A stretch of DNA of 64,000 nt from Mycobacterium paraterrae (GCF_022430545.2 NZ_CP092488.2:4898001-4962000); one strand, 5' to 3'; positions 29,314 to 38,120 are shown, numbered from the stretch's first letter. The notes: generated by a model from the sequence alone, not told the origin. Program-made: numbers and translations.

Positions 29314-30651
29314 CTAACAGTGCAACAGAAAGTGGGCGAGCACCTCGGTGCCAAACCTCAACGCGTCCACAGGTACCCGTTCGTCGATGCCGTGGAACAG
29401 CGCGGCGAAATCGAGGTCGGGTGGCAGGCGCAGCGGGGCGAAGCCGAAGCAGCGAATACCCAAGCGCTCGAACGCTTTCGCGTCCGTCCCGCCGGAAAGC
29501 ATGTACGGCACCGTCCGCGCGTCGGGGTCGACGGACAGCAATGCCGCGTTCATCGCGTCGACCAGGGCACCGTCGAACGTCGTTTCATACGACGGCAGGC
29601 TGGTGACCCATTCGCGCGTGACGTCGGGTCCGATCAGCTCGTCGACCTCGGACTCGAACGCGGCGAGGCGGCCGGGCAGGATTCGGCAGTCAACGATCGC
29701 TTCGGCGGTGGCCGGCACCACGTTGGTCTTGTATCCGGCATTGAGCATGGTCGGGTTGGCGGTATCACGTAACGTGGCCTTCACGATTCGCGCGATCGGG
29801 CCGAGTTTCTCCACCGCGCCATCCACGTCGGGCGAGTCGGTGTCGAAGGTCAATCCGGTTTCTTCACCGACGGCGGTCAGGAACTGCGTGACGCTGTCGG
29901 TCGGCACCACCGGAAAGACGTGGCGCCCGAGCTTTGCCACCGCCTCGGCGAGCGTGGTGACCGCGTTGCGGTCGTGCACCATCGAGCCGTGGCCCGGTCG
30001 ACCGTGTGCGGTCAGCCGCATCCAGTGCATGCTCTTCTCGGCTGTCTCGACCAGGTACAGCCGTCGCTCGCCGCCGTCGCGCCGCGGCACGGTCAGCGAG
30101 AAGCCGCCGACCTCGCCGACCGCCTCGGTGATGCCCTCGAACAGGTCGGGCCGATTGTCGACCAGCCATTGCGACCCCCACTTGCCGCCGTTCTCCTCGT
30201 CGGCGACGAACGCAAACACCAGATCGCGCGGCGGGACGATGCCGGAGCGGCGGAAATGGCGGGCCAAGACCAGCATCATGCCGACCATGTCCTTCATGTC
30301 GACCGCGCCTCGGCCCCAGACGTAGCCATTCTCGACGGCGCCGGAGAACGGATGCACACTCCATTCGGCCGGCTCCGCGGGCACCACGTCGAGATGTCCG
30401 TGGATCAGCAGCGCGCCGCGTGAGCTGTCGGCGCCCTTCAGGCGAGCGAAGACATTGCCCCGGCCCGGGGCGCCGGACTCCAGGTACTCGACCTGATAGC
30501 CGACCTCCTCGAGTTGCTCGGCGACCCAGTGGGCACACTCGGCTTCGCCCTTGGTGGTGGCGAGGTCACCGGTGTTGGTCGTGTCGAAGCGGATCAGCGT
30601 GCTGACCACGTCCACGACGTCGTCCATTGGAGTCTGGCCGGGCACCGTCAC
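29314..30651 (-). CDS. M20/M28-family zinc dipeptidase or deacylase
   Basis: A metallopeptidase of the M20 family (Rv2141c position). Zinc ligands are visible in LIHGHLDVVPAE, GRGAVDMKDMVGM and FVADEENGGKWG, and a final His in the C-terminal part (FAALFHGIDERVP). I place the start at GTG 30651 because AGGAAGG lies six bases upstream; the frame stays open further and 30666 or 30681 are alternatives. Natural substrate unknown. Confidence 0.88.
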   Translation of the reverse strand: MTVPGQTPMDDVVDVVSTLIRFDTTNTGDLATTKGEAECAHWVAEQLEEVGYQVEYLESGAPGRGNVFARLKGADSSRGALLIHGHLDVVPAEPAEWSVHPFSGAVENGYVWGRGAVDMKDMVGMMLVLARHFRRSGIVPPRDLVFAFVADEENGGKWGSQWLVDNRPDLFEGITEAVGEVGGFSLTVPRRDGGERRLYLVETAEKSMHWMRLTAHGRPGHGSMVHDRNAVTTLAEAVAKLGRHVFPVVPTDSVTQFLTAVGEETGLTFDTDSPDVDGAVEKLGPIARIVKATLRDTANPTMLNAGYKTNVVPATAEAIVDCRILPGRLAAFESEVDELIGPDVTREWVTSLPSYETTFDGALVDAMNAALLSVDPDARTVPYMLSGGTDAKAFERLGIRCFGFAPLRLPPDLDFAALFHGIDERVPVDALRFGTEVLAHFLLHC

Positions 30652-30762
30652 AGTCACCCTTCCTACCATCGACGGCCACACCGATGCGCGCCGCGCCGCT
30701 CGCCGGGCTGGTTTGGGTGCGGGCGCCGGAATCCGATAGCCTTAGCTGCCAAATCAGGCTCG

Positions 30763-30848
30763 GTCCGAGTGGCGGAATGGCAGACGCGCTAGCTTGAGGT
30801 GCTAGTGCCCTACTAATGGGCGTGGGGGTTCAAGTCCCCCCTCGGACA
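30763..30848 (+). tRNA. tRNA-Leu (GAG)
   Basis: Acceptor stem GTCCGAG pairs with CTCGGAC at 30841-30847. The anticodon arm CTAGC-TTGAGGT-GCTAG places GAG at positions 34-36. A long variable arm (TGCCCTACTAATGGGC) and a TTCAAGT T-loop confirm a type II leucine tRNA. CCA is not encoded. It is the integration site of the following element: the last 19 bp also encode the end of the integrase gene on the other strand. Confidence 0.96.
30830..30848. other. likely left attachment junction (tRNA/int overlap)
   Basis: These 19 bp are both the acceptor/T-arm end of tRNA-Leu and the last codons plus stop of the integrase (reading VRGGT then stop). The crossover must lie in or next to this stretch for the tRNA to stay intact after integration. 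No matching copy of the tRNA end was seen near 36-39 kb, as expected for serine integrases, whose sites share only a short core. Confidence 0.55.
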
Positions 30849-32476
30849 CGTCCGGCGACACGACTTAAGTCGGCAGTCGCCGTGACTCGCTGAAGATGCG
30901 GGTCGTAGTCGAGGCGCAGGCCCAGGCTTGCGTATACCTGAGCGCGTTCCGCCCCGGTTGCCTCACCAAGCACTGCTGACAGCCCGCCCAATTCCTCAAC
31001 CAACTCGCTGATTTGTGCGGCAGTCATGACGCGAGGTCGCTCCGCTTGCTCAAGACGGACCTTCAGCTCGTCGCGCTCGGCGGTGCGGCGGCGCAATGCA
31101 ACAGTCAAATCCTCAACGGCCACACCAGACTCCACGGCGGTAACCAGAGCAGCAACCTTCGCATTCGCCTCGCTGAGCTGGCGCTGCAAGGCCGCGTAGC
31201 CAGCCCCTGCTACCGGGTCCGCGTCTTGCCCGCGTGCCAAGTCGGCCGGATCGGCCAGGGTGGCGATCCATTCGTCAAGTCGCGCAGTCACCTCATCTTC
31301 ACGGAGGTAGACGGTGCGCGGGTGATCACTCAGGTCCGCGGGTACCGAACGCGACTTACCGAGCTCACAACGGTAGAGGATGCGTGTTGTTCGCTTCCCG
31401 ACGCGGGCAGCGCCCTGCATCCGCCGTCCACATGCGGCACAGAACAGCAGCCCACGCAGTGCATATGGCACTGTTGACTCTCTGCTGCAAACAAGACCGG
31501 GACCCCGCCGCGCCTGCATCCGAAGACGGACAGCCTGCGCTAGTTCGTCACGGATCAGCGCTTCATGCGTGCGGCGTTCTGGTGCGATCCAGTCGGCCTC
31601 ATCACGCCACCGCATACGAGTCTCATACCCCGCAGCGACATCATCGGGGTTGACCAGAACCTCGTATTTCTCCTGCTTGCCCCAAACACGGATACCGCGG
31701 TACGCCGGGTTGTCGAGTATCGCGCGGATCGCCGAATGGGACCATCCTCGTGGGTCACGATGCCGATTCCGTGCCGGGTCGTACTGGCTCGGTGACGGTA
31801 CACCATCGTCGGTGAGCAGTTGCGCGATATAGCGCAGGCCCGCTCCGTCGGCGTACATGCGGTAGATCCGCTCGACGACCGAAGATGTCGCGGGGTCGGG
31901 TTCGAGGCGGTGAAGCCGCTGCCCAAGATTGGCCTTGGCAGGGTTTGGATGCGGGCCGGCATCGACGAGCCGGTAACCGTAGGGTGGTCGACCACCGAGA
32001 TATCTGGCGGTGTCCTGCGCGAGTGCTGACATCGCCGTACGGACGCGCATTTGGATTCGAGCGCGCTCTCCCTTGCTCATGCCGCCGAACAGAGTCATCA
32101 CCAGGTCGTGTGCCTCGGAGCCGGGATCGACCGCTCCGCCGACCTCGGGTACCCACAGGCCAACTCCGTAGTGCGTGAGGACAGGGAAGGTGAGCGCGAA
32201 CTGCGGCCCGTAGAACGCACGGGCGGGTTCCCCAATCACTACGGCATCAAAGCTACGGTCCCGACAAGCGACATCAGCAAGCAGACGTGACGCCTCTGGC
32301 CTGCGCTTCCACGGCAGTGAACGGCTCTGTCCCACATCGAAGTAGTCGGCGGCGATGAATCCGCCGTGCGGAGTGATCAGGTCCATGGCACGCCGCTTCT
32401 GCCAGCTGCGGCTCGCCTCCGGGTCTTGAGCGTCCTCCGTGCTCACTCGGCCATAGAAGGCGAACCTCAGGCTCAC
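30830..32476 (-). CDS. large serine recombinase (integrase)
   Basis: A 548-residue phage/ICE-type integrase. The catalytic serine is S12 in FYGRVSTEDAQ; the resolvase domain spans about 1-150 (GGMSKGERARIQMRVR helix at its end), then the recombinase DNA-binding domain (YGYRLVDAG to NPAYRGIRVWGK), a zinc ribbon (LLFCAACGRRMQG with YRCELG) and a coiled coil of about 80 residues. It starts at GTG 32476, overlapping the small upstream gene (GTGA). Its last codons and stop are inside the tRNA-Leu gene, so the C-terminal tail would change on excision. Confidence 0.95.
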   Translation of the reverse strand: MSLRFAFYGRVSTEDAQDPEASRSWQKRRAMDLITPHGGFIAADYFDVGQSRSLPWKRRPEASRLLADVACRDRSFDAVVIGEPARAFYGPQFALTFPVLTHYGVGLWVPEVGGAVDPGSEAHDLVMTLFGGMSKGERARIQMRVRTAMSALAQDTARYLGGRPPYGYRLVDAGPHPNPAKANLGQRLHRLEPDPATSSVVERIYRMYADGAGLRYIAQLLTDDGVPSPSQYDPARNRHRDPRGWSHSAIRAILDNPAYRGIRVWGKQEKYEVLVNPDDVAAGYETRMRWRDEADWIAPERRTHEALIRDELAQAVRLRMQARRGPGLVCSRESTVPYALRGLLFCAACGRRMQGAARVGKRTTRILYRCELGKSRSVPADLSDHPRTVYLREDEVTARLDEWIATLADPADLARGQDADPVAGAGYAALQRQLSEANAKVAALVTAVESGVAVEDLTVALRRRTAERDELKVRLEQAERPRVMTAAQISELVEELGGLSAVLGEATGAERAQVYASLGLRLDYDPHLQRVTATADLSRVAGRVRGGT

Positions 32477-32670
32477 GCCACTCCCCTCCCTGATCCAAGC
32501 ATCCGGTCCCGCACAGCCATTATCACGTGTACCAGCGCGCGGTTGGCCTCGGACGGAAGTCGATATTGGTTGGGCACAACAATTTCAACACCCCCCTCTG
32601 ACACCGTCGGCGCATCGGGACGAGCGTCACACCCGGAGCGAGCACGTGCTGCTCGGGACCTGTCAGCCAT
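32473..32670 (-). CDS. small protein in the xis position
   Basis: A 65-residue protein from ATG 32670 (MADRSRAARARSGCD), preceded by GGGGGAAG five bases away. It overlaps the rep stop region upstream and the integrase GTG downstream, so rep, this gene and int are translationally coupled. The C-terminal half (VEIVVPNQYRLPSEANRALV) is predicted to be helical. pSAM2 has xis between repSA and int, so a recombination directionality factor is an inference; the sequence lacks a recognisable MerR-type excisionase motif. Confidence 0.65.
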   Translation of the reverse strand: MADRSRAARARSGCDARPDAPTVSEGGVEIVVPNQYRLPSEANRALVHVIMAVRDRMLGSGRGVA

Positions 32671-34168
32671 CGCTTCCCCCTGGCGGATCCCATTGTTGAT
32701 TGCGGGCTTGGCCACGGACTTCGATCAGTCCGATGCGGCGGGTGTGGATGTGTTGGACGGCCGCGGAGTAGATGAGGGTCCGGTCGCCGAGGCTGGTGGG
32801 GCCGGCACGATCGAATTCCCATGCCACCAGATCATCGCCATCGGTGGAGTCGAGGCCGAGATCATGTTGGTGCGCAGTGCTTTTTAAACGTTGTTCACGG
32901 GTCCAGGCCGCGCGACGTTCGCGCAGCGCGGTCATCGTGGTGGAATAGCGGCGGGATTTGCTGGTGATGTGGCCCCGGTAGCCCAGGGTGTGCAGCCACC
33001 GACCGACACCGGCCAGTCCCTTATCGGCGAGTTGGCTGATGGCGGTCAGGATCGCCCGAACGTGGTCGCAGACATCGAGGTCAGCGATGGCCTCGGTGGA
33101 GATGCGTCGCGCGCTGATCCCGACGTCAGCTAAGGATTTGGTGACGTATTTCGCGAGGTAGCGAGCTACGCGGCGGCCTGGAAGAACCCCGCCGTGTGGT
33201 GAATCCTCCTGCACAGCAGAGCCGTCCGTGCCGGCGTGCCGGTTGTCGATGGGTTGGGTGTCGACTTGTGTGCCGAACCTGATCACCCGTGTCGCTGTAT
33301 TTGAGGATGAGTCGGTGACCGTCACGGCCACGGTTCGAACGGCCTGTTGGATGATGGTGGCCAGTTCGGTTGCCGCAAGGGGCGCATGCCAGTCATGACC
33401 GCCAGAGTCATCGCTGTCGGGCGGGTCGAGGCGGATCAGGGCATGAATGTGCGGGATGAGCCGGGCTTGCAGTTCGACGACTTTGATGAAGCTGACCTGC
33501 ACCGCATCCGGGTCGGCGCCCGAAGCGCGTAGCTCTCGGCGCAGTGTGCGTCGCAGGGTGATGGTGAAGCGTCGCCACAGTTCGGGCAGGTGCCATGTGA
33601 ACAGGACATGCCCGGTGTAGTCGTAGCAGTCCGCGCAGATCGGCTGTCCCGCATAGATATCACCTTCGCCGTGGGTTGTGCTGCACCACAGTGGTTTTCC
33701 ATGCGGGCAACGGCGGTAGCCGCCAGTGTGGTGGTGGTCGCGACACACACGCTGCTTCTTGTCGCCTGCACGCGCGGCGGCGTGAACAGGCCCGTAGCTA
33801 GGTGCGGTGAGGGTGACGAACACCTGCGGACGATCGGCCACTGCTGCGGGGATGTTGTGGTGGCCGCCGGCGGTGCCAGCGTGCACGAGCTGCCACGTGT
33901 CGCGGGCGTACAGGTCTGAGCACGATGGGCATACCTGAGCGCGGCGGTTGTTGCACCGTGTCCACACCACCCGATCGCGGCCTATCTCGTCGGTACCTCT
34001 GAGTTGGATGGGGTGGGCGCAGAAGCCAACAGATTCCGCGCGCCGCCACCACGATTCGAACCCCGTCGAGGACGCGCGGCGCACCATCTGATCCACCACC
34101 GCATTGGTGTCGATCGAGCCGGGAACCCCGGGCAACACCAGCGTGGGGGCTGTCGTTGCAGTAGTCAC
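32663..34168 (-). CDS. RepSA-type replication initiator
   Basis: A 501-residue actinobacterial plasmid/AICE replication protein. It has a Cys/His-rich N-terminal half (CNNRRAQVCPSCSDLYARDT and later CxxC pairs), FVTLTAPSYGPVH, the HUH-type motif LIPHIHALIRLD and RVARYLAKYVTKS, which holds the probable Tyr for rolling-circle nicking. It should start replication of the excised circle. GTG start at 34168 overlaps the traSA-like stop (GTGA). Confidence 0.9.
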   Translation of the reverse strand: MTTATTAPTLVLPGVPGSIDTNAVVDQMVRRASSTGFESWWRRAESVGFCAHPIQLRGTDEIGRDRVVWTRCNNRRAQVCPSCSDLYARDTWQLVHAGTAGGHHNIPAAVADRPQVFVTLTAPSYGPVHAAARAGDKKQRVCRDHHHTGGYRRCPHGKPLWCSTTHGEGDIYAGQPICADCYDYTGHVLFTWHLPELWRRFTITLRRTLRRELRASGADPDAVQVSFIKVVELQARLIPHIHALIRLDPPDSDDSGGHDWHAPLAATELATIIQQAVRTVAVTVTDSSSNTATRVIRFGTQVDTQPIDNRHAGTDGSAVQEDSPHGGVLPGRRVARYLAKYVTKSLADVGISARRISTEAIADLDVCDHVRAILTAISQLADKGLAGVGRWLHTLGYRGHITSKSRRYSTTMTALRERRAAWTREQRLKSTAHQHDLGLDSTDGDDLVAWEFDRAGPTSLGDRTLIYSAAVQHIHTRRIGLIEVRGQARNQQWDPPGGSDG

Positions 34169-35598
34169 CGTTGACCCCGGGCGGTGTCGGTGCGCCCGCT
34201 GTTGGACTGGTTGGTTCGGGTCGCGGCACGAGGTGGCCGGAATCGTGCTGCCAGAGTGGCGATGTCGTGGTCGGCGACGTGAAATGCCCGTACCCGCACC
34301 GGTTGGGCCGTGCCATCGATCATCATGTAGCCCACACCGGGAGTGGTGTCGGGGATGTGATCGCAGTCGGCCCCCGCGTCGCGGGCGCCCTGGCCCAAAA
34401 CCATGGTGGTTTGGGTGGCTTCGGTCAACCGCAACCCGATTCGCACGGTAAACAGCTGCCGCACCGGCAGGGTGTCTTTGGCCGGATCTTGCACCGCTGC
34501 CACCACCGAAATGCCGACGGCCCGGCCTTGGGAGAGCAGCAGGCCCAACAGCTGTTCAATTTCGCTGCGCACCTTGCGGTCGGTCACATACGCAGTCAGC
34601 GCGGCGATCTCATCGATCACCACCACGAATAACGGCTCAGTCGGAGTCGGGGTGTGCATGCGCGTCTTGCCCCGTAACCGATTGGCGCGGGCGTGCATCA
34701 CCTCCACTAGTTGCCGCAGCAGGTACAGGGTGGTGCCAGTGGCGTCGTGGGTGAACACCGTGAACATGGGTGCTCCGGCGCCCAGTTCCATGCCGCCTTT
34801 CGGGTCGATGACGCAGAGCCGCACTTGTCCGGTTTTCACGGCGGGGGCGAGGCCAGCGATCAGTGACCACAACACTGAACCTTTCCCCGCGCCGGTCGCG
34901 CCAGCCACGAGCAGGTGGTGGCCAAGCAGAGGTAGGTGCCACCAGTGGCGGGTTTCGGTGATCCCGACCCGCACCGACCCCACATCCACCGCAGTCGCCG
35001 TCGTGGGCATGGGCAGGGCAATCGGGTCGGCCAGCACGTCGCCGCGCATCAGGGTGATGCGTAGCTCTCCGGGCGCGGTCGCGCGGATGGCGATCCGGTC
35101 GGCACGCCAGGCGGCGGCTAGCGCCTCCGATTGCTTGTGCCAATCAGCCAGGGAGTGGCCGGTGACCACTCGCAGCGCCAGGACGTCGGTCGTCTTGCCG
35201 ATGCGCACCGACTGCAAGGTCGGCACCAAGGTGCGTTCGCCAAGTGTGGCGGTCAGGCCGTGCAGGGTGCACACCGATTGCCAGGTGCGGGTGTAGCGCG
35301 ACCAGGTCAACCAGCGCCGCCGCACCGGCTCGGTGACCCATCCGTGAAACGATCGCGGGTCCAGCCACGCCCAGCCCGCATACGCGGCAGCGAAAGCAAT
35401 ACCGATGATCAGACCCGCGCGTGAGCCATGGGTAATGGCCATCGCCACGCTGGCGATGATCGGGATGCTGATGGCCGGGAACAGGACCGCCCACCACAGC
35501 AGATACCCGGCCGCTTTGAACAGTGAGAGGATGAGGTCGGTGATCCAGTCGTCGTCGTTGGATTGAGAGTTCTTGCTGTTTTTGTAGTTTGATGCCAT
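34165..35598 (-). CDS. FtsK/SpoIIIE-family DNA translocase (TraSA-like)
   Basis: A 477-residue conjugative translocase. Two membrane segments lie near the N-terminus (GYLLWWAVLFPAISIPIIAS and LIIGIAFAAAYAGWAW), then Walker A GATGAGKGSVLWSLIAG, Walker B LFVVVIDEIAAL and a downstream QDPAKDTLPV sensor segment. In AICEs a single such protein pumps double-stranded DNA between mycelia or cells. It is coupled to rep by GTGA. Confidence 0.93.
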   Translation of the reverse strand: MASNYKNSKNSQSNDDDWITDLILSLFKAAGYLLWWAVLFPAISIPIIASVAMAITHGSRAGLIIGIAFAAAYAGWAWLDPRSFHGWVTEPVRRRWLTWSRYTRTWQSVCTLHGLTATLGERTLVPTLQSVRIGKTTDVLALRVVTGHSLADWHKQSEALAAAWRADRIAIRATAPGELRITLMRGDVLADPIALPMPTTATAVDVGSVRVGITETRHWWHLPLLGHHLLVAGATGAGKGSVLWSLIAGLAPAVKTGQVRLCVIDPKGGMELGAGAPMFTVFTHDATGTTLYLLRQLVEVMHARANRLRGKTRMHTPTPTEPLFVVVIDEIAALTAYVTDRKVRSEIEQLLGLLLSQGRAVGISVVAAVQDPAKDTLPVRQLFTVRIGLRLTEATQTTMVLGQGARDAGADCDHIPDTTPGVGYMMIDGTAQPVRVRAFHVADHDIATLAARFRPPRAATRTNQSNSGRTDTARGQR

Positions 35599-35687
35599 GA
35601 CAGGCGTCCCTCTGGTGAGTGAATGGTCGATAGCAGCTCACGTGCTGGGGCGCGACACCCACGAGCGCCGCGCCCCAGCAAATGGGG

Positions 35688-36032
35688 TTATTTCTGCGCG
35701 CGGGACGCTTGATCGCTCGGCGCAGCCGCGGGGTTGGTGGGGGTGATGGCGTCGGCACGGAACGCCACGCCGCTGCGATCACCTTGAGCCCAAGGGATAG
35801 CAACCAGACCCGCGACTGAAACAGGTTGGGTGACTGTCACTTTCGGATCCCCGGCGACGGTGACGTTGAGCACTTCACCACCGGTGTCATCCAACGCCAA
35901 CAGCTGCGCGGCATACAGTGGCACGCCGGTGGCGGTGTCCACTTTTGGGCTGCCGGTCTCGAAGTTCAGCCGCGGCTCGGCCGCTCGGGTGACGATGAAC
36001 CGTGTGCCTGATGTGTCGATCCTTAAACGCAT
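35688..36032 (-). CDS. SCO3933-like small regulatory protein
   Basis: A 114-residue protein (MRLRIDTSGTRFIVTRAAEP) with the conserved TGVPLYAAQLLALDD, VAGDPKVTVTQPVSV and VAIPWAQGDRSGVAFRAD blocks. I recall close relatives upstream of ftsK/tra genes in Streptomyces AICEs annotated as SCO3933-family regulatory proteins. It lies 89 bp upstream of the translocase and probably begins the minus-strand transfer/replication operon. Confidence 0.72.
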   Translation of the reverse strand: MRLRIDTSGTRFIVTRAAEPRLNFETGSPKVDTATGVPLYAAQLLALDDTGGEVLNVTVAGDPKVTVTQPVSVAGLVAIPWAQGDRSGVAFRADAITPTNPAAAPSDQASRAQK

Positions 36033-36271
36033 TGTCCCGCTGTTCCTTTCGTGATCTGTTTGCGCCCGTTGCGGCGCTGGGCTCAGTTCACGTGGACATC
36101 GCGGACGTAGCGAGGGACGTTGGCAGGCATTGCCGACACTGCCGCAGACATTTCGGACACGACAGGGACATGCCCGTGGGCATCGGACGGGCATCACCGC
36201 CGCGGGGCGGCGGCAGTCGCATGGCAAACTAGGAACCACGCGCTGAGGATGGACAGGGATGACACGGAAAG
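36033..36271. promoter_or_regulatory. divergent control region of the conjugative element
   Basis: This spacer separates the leftward transfer operon from the rightward regulator arm, so it should hold both promoters. It contains the palindrome ATGCCC-GT-GGGCAT at 36170-36183 with another GATGCCCGT half-copy 8 bp on (36185-36193), a plausible operator. No coding gene is apparent. Confidence 0.5.
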
Positions 36272-37090
36272 ATGTGCGCTGAGACGATGGGCGATCAGGA
36301 CGGCGACGCCGAGGCCGCCACGATCCCCAACGATCGCCTCACCCAACGGCTGCACGCCAAGGGACTCTCCCCACAGAGGTTCGCCACTGCGGTGGGCGTG
36401 GATATCAAGACGGTGCGCCGCTGGCTGGCCAACATCGACTACAACGTCCGCGAGGACAACGCCCGCCGCGCCGCTAAGCTGCTTGGCTGCACACCGCACA
36501 ACCTGTGGCCCAACCAGTATCCTGCCCCTACCGCGAGCGCGCTGGCGACGACGTCGCTGGGTGGTCCGTTCACCGCGACGCTGTATGCCAGCCGCACCCA
36601 GTTACCGATCACTGCATGGCAGCAGCATTTCGCCGGCGCCACCACCGGCATCGACATCCTCGTCCTGGCGGCGACGTTCCTGTTCGACACCCTCGACGGA
36701 TTCCTCGACACCCTGCTCGACGCCGCCGCCCGCGGCGTTGCGGTGCGGTTTCTCGTCGGTGACCCCGACACGCCCACCATGATCCTGCGCGGCGAGGAGG
36801 AAGGCATCGGCGAAGCCGTCATAGCCCGCTGCCGCACCTCCGTGGAACTACTCGCCCCGCATGCCGGCACACCGGGCCTGGACATTCGCACCCACGACAC
36901 GATGCTGTACACGTCGATCTTTCGGGTGGATGACGCCATGATCGTCAACTTCCACATCTACGGCTCACCCGGGCGCAACAACCCGGTGCTGGCGCTGTCG
37001 CGCCACCACGAACCCCGGCTCTGGGCCACTCTCGAACAGGCCTTTACCCAGGTCTGGGACCACGCCACACCCCTGACCGCGAAAGGCTGA
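36272..37090 (+). CDS. XRE-type regulator with PLD-like C-terminal domain
   Basis: A 272-residue protein. Residues about 20-70 form a helix-turn-helix (RLTQRLHAKGLSPQRFATAV then GVDIKTVRRWLANI). The C-terminal 190 residues resemble a phospholipase D-like sensor domain (IDILVLAATFLFDT, RTHDTMLYTSIFRVDDAMIV), but the HxK(x4)D motif is incomplete, so enzymatic activity is doubtful. It faces the transfer operon and leads a unit with the NUDIX gene. Probably the element's repressor or activator; the ATG at 36287 is an alternative start. Confidence 0.8.
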   Translation: MCAETMGDQDGDAEAATIPNDRLTQRLHAKGLSPQRFATAVGVDIKTVRRWLANIDYNVREDNARRAAKLLGCTPHNLWPNQYPAPTASALATTSLGGPFTATLYASRTQLPITAWQQHFAGATTGIDILVLAATFLFDTLDGFLDTLLDAAARGVAVRFLVGDPDTPTMILRGEEEGIGEAVIARCRTSVELLAPHAGTPGLDIRTHDTMLYTSIFRVDDAMIVNFHIYGSPGRNNPVLALSRHHEPRLWATLEQAFTQVWDHATPLTAKG

Positions 37091-37096
37091 CCCTCG

Positions 37097-37564
37097 ATGC
37101 GCATCGACTACTACAACGACCCCAACGCTCCGGCACCTAACAGTGTCGTCCCGTCGGCTTCGGCCATCGTCACCGACGAACACGGTCGTATCCTGCTGAT
37201 CAAACGCCGCGACAATACGCTGTGGGCGCTACCGGGCGGCGGACACGACATCGGCGAAACCATCGCAGACACCGCCGTGCGCGAGATCAAAGAGGAGACC
37301 GGTCTCGACGTCGAAGTCACCGGCCTGGTCGGTGTCTACACCAACCCTCACCACGTCGTCGCGTTCACCGACGGTGAAGTCCGCCAACAATTTTCCCTGT
37401 GCTTCACCGCCACCGTGCTCGGCGGTGAGCTGGCCATCGACCACGAAAGCACCGACATCGCCTGGACTGCCCCCGACGACATCCCCAACCTGGACATGCA
37501 TCCGTCGATGCGTCTGCGAATCGAGCACTACCTGCAGCACCGCGACCGCCCCTACCTCGGCTGA
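37097..37564 (+). CDS. NUDIX hydrolase, possibly Pif-like
   Basis: A 155-residue NUDIX protein with a complete box, GGGHDIGETIADTAVREIKE followed by ETGLDV. It should hydrolyse a nucleoside diphosphate derivative. It is 6 bp after the XRE gene. In pSAM2 the NUDIX protein Pif prevents redundant transfer between donors (family knowledge), so a transfer-immunity role is a reasonable inference, though the locus differs. General housecleaning of nucleotides is the alternative. Confidence 0.87.
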   Translation: MRIDYYNDPNAPAPNSVVPSASAIVTDEHGRILLIKRRDNTLWALPGGGHDIGETIADTAVREIKEETGLDVEVTGLVGVYTNPHHVVAFTDGEVRQQFSLCFTATVLGGELAIDHESTDIAWTAPDDIPNLDMHPSMRLRIEHYLQHRDRPYLG

Positions 37565-37574
37565 CCTACGGCTG

Positions 37575-38120
37575 CTACAGCCAATGGCGTACCCGCCGCA
37601 CCGCCGCCAGCAGATCCTCGCGGCCCGCACCGACCGCTCGATGCACCGGATCCTCGGGCCCATAGCGCGCCAACACGTCACCCAGTCGATCCTGCGGCGA
37701 TATCGGCGACCCGTCGGGTCCGGTCGTTAGATCACAATAGTTCAACGCATCCAGAACATCGCTGGGCGGCTCGCCGAACTCCGATAAACCCGACAGGCCC
37801 CGCTCGGAGGCTTCCACGCGCGCTCCGGTATGAAACGCCACCAAGGAGGCGACCATCTCCCCAAAGCCGGCCGATCGGACAAACTCCGCGCCATCGAGCG
37901 GATGAAACCCACTTTGGCGCACCGATGGTGCGTAGCCGATATCGTGCAGCCACGCCGCCGCCACCAGACAGTCCGCTGTCTGCGCATTGAAACGCCGAGT
38001 CAGCCGCTCGGCAGTCGTCGCGACACCCCGCACATGCGCCAGCCGCCGAGGCTGCCCCGCCAGCCGTGCCTCGGCCTCTCGCCGTGCACGCTGCGCCAGC
38101 ATCCCGCTCACAACCGCCAT
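37575..38120 (-). CDS. HD-domain metal phosphohydrolase
   Basis: A 181-residue HD protein: the metal ligands are in RRLAHVRGVATTAERL, AAAWLHDIGYAPSVR and VAFHTGARVEA, with a later Asp (LNYCDLTTGPDG). The substrate is unknown; related small HD proteins cut nucleotides. It is convergent with the NUDIX gene, 10 bp apart, and is the last intact gene of the element. Confidence 0.85.
   Translation of the reverse strand: MAVVSGMLAQRARREAEARLAGQPRRLAHVRGVATTAERLTRRFNAQTADCLVAAAWLHDIGYAPSVRQSGFHPLDGAEFVRSAGFGEMVASLVAFHTGARVEASERGLSGLSEFGEPPSDVLDALNYCDLTTGPDGSPISPQDRLGDVLARYGPEDPVHRAVGAGREDLLAAVRRVRHWL

Larger units (their letters stand above)
30830..38120. mobile_element. integrated pSAM2-like actinomycete conjugative element (AICE)
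   Basis: The segment starts in the 3' end of tRNA-Leu and carries, in order, a large serine integrase, a small gene in the excisionase position, a RepSA-type rolling-circle initiator, an FtsK/TraSA-type translocase, a small conserved protein and a divergent regulator-NUDIX-HD arm. The int/rep/tra order and the NUDIX gene are those of AICEs, which excise, replicate and move double-stranded DNA with one FtsK-like protein. Unlike pSAM2 it uses a serine rather than tyrosine integrase. Synteny with M. tuberculosis ends at this tRNA. The right end is set to the last probable element gene and is not proven. Confidence 0.85.
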
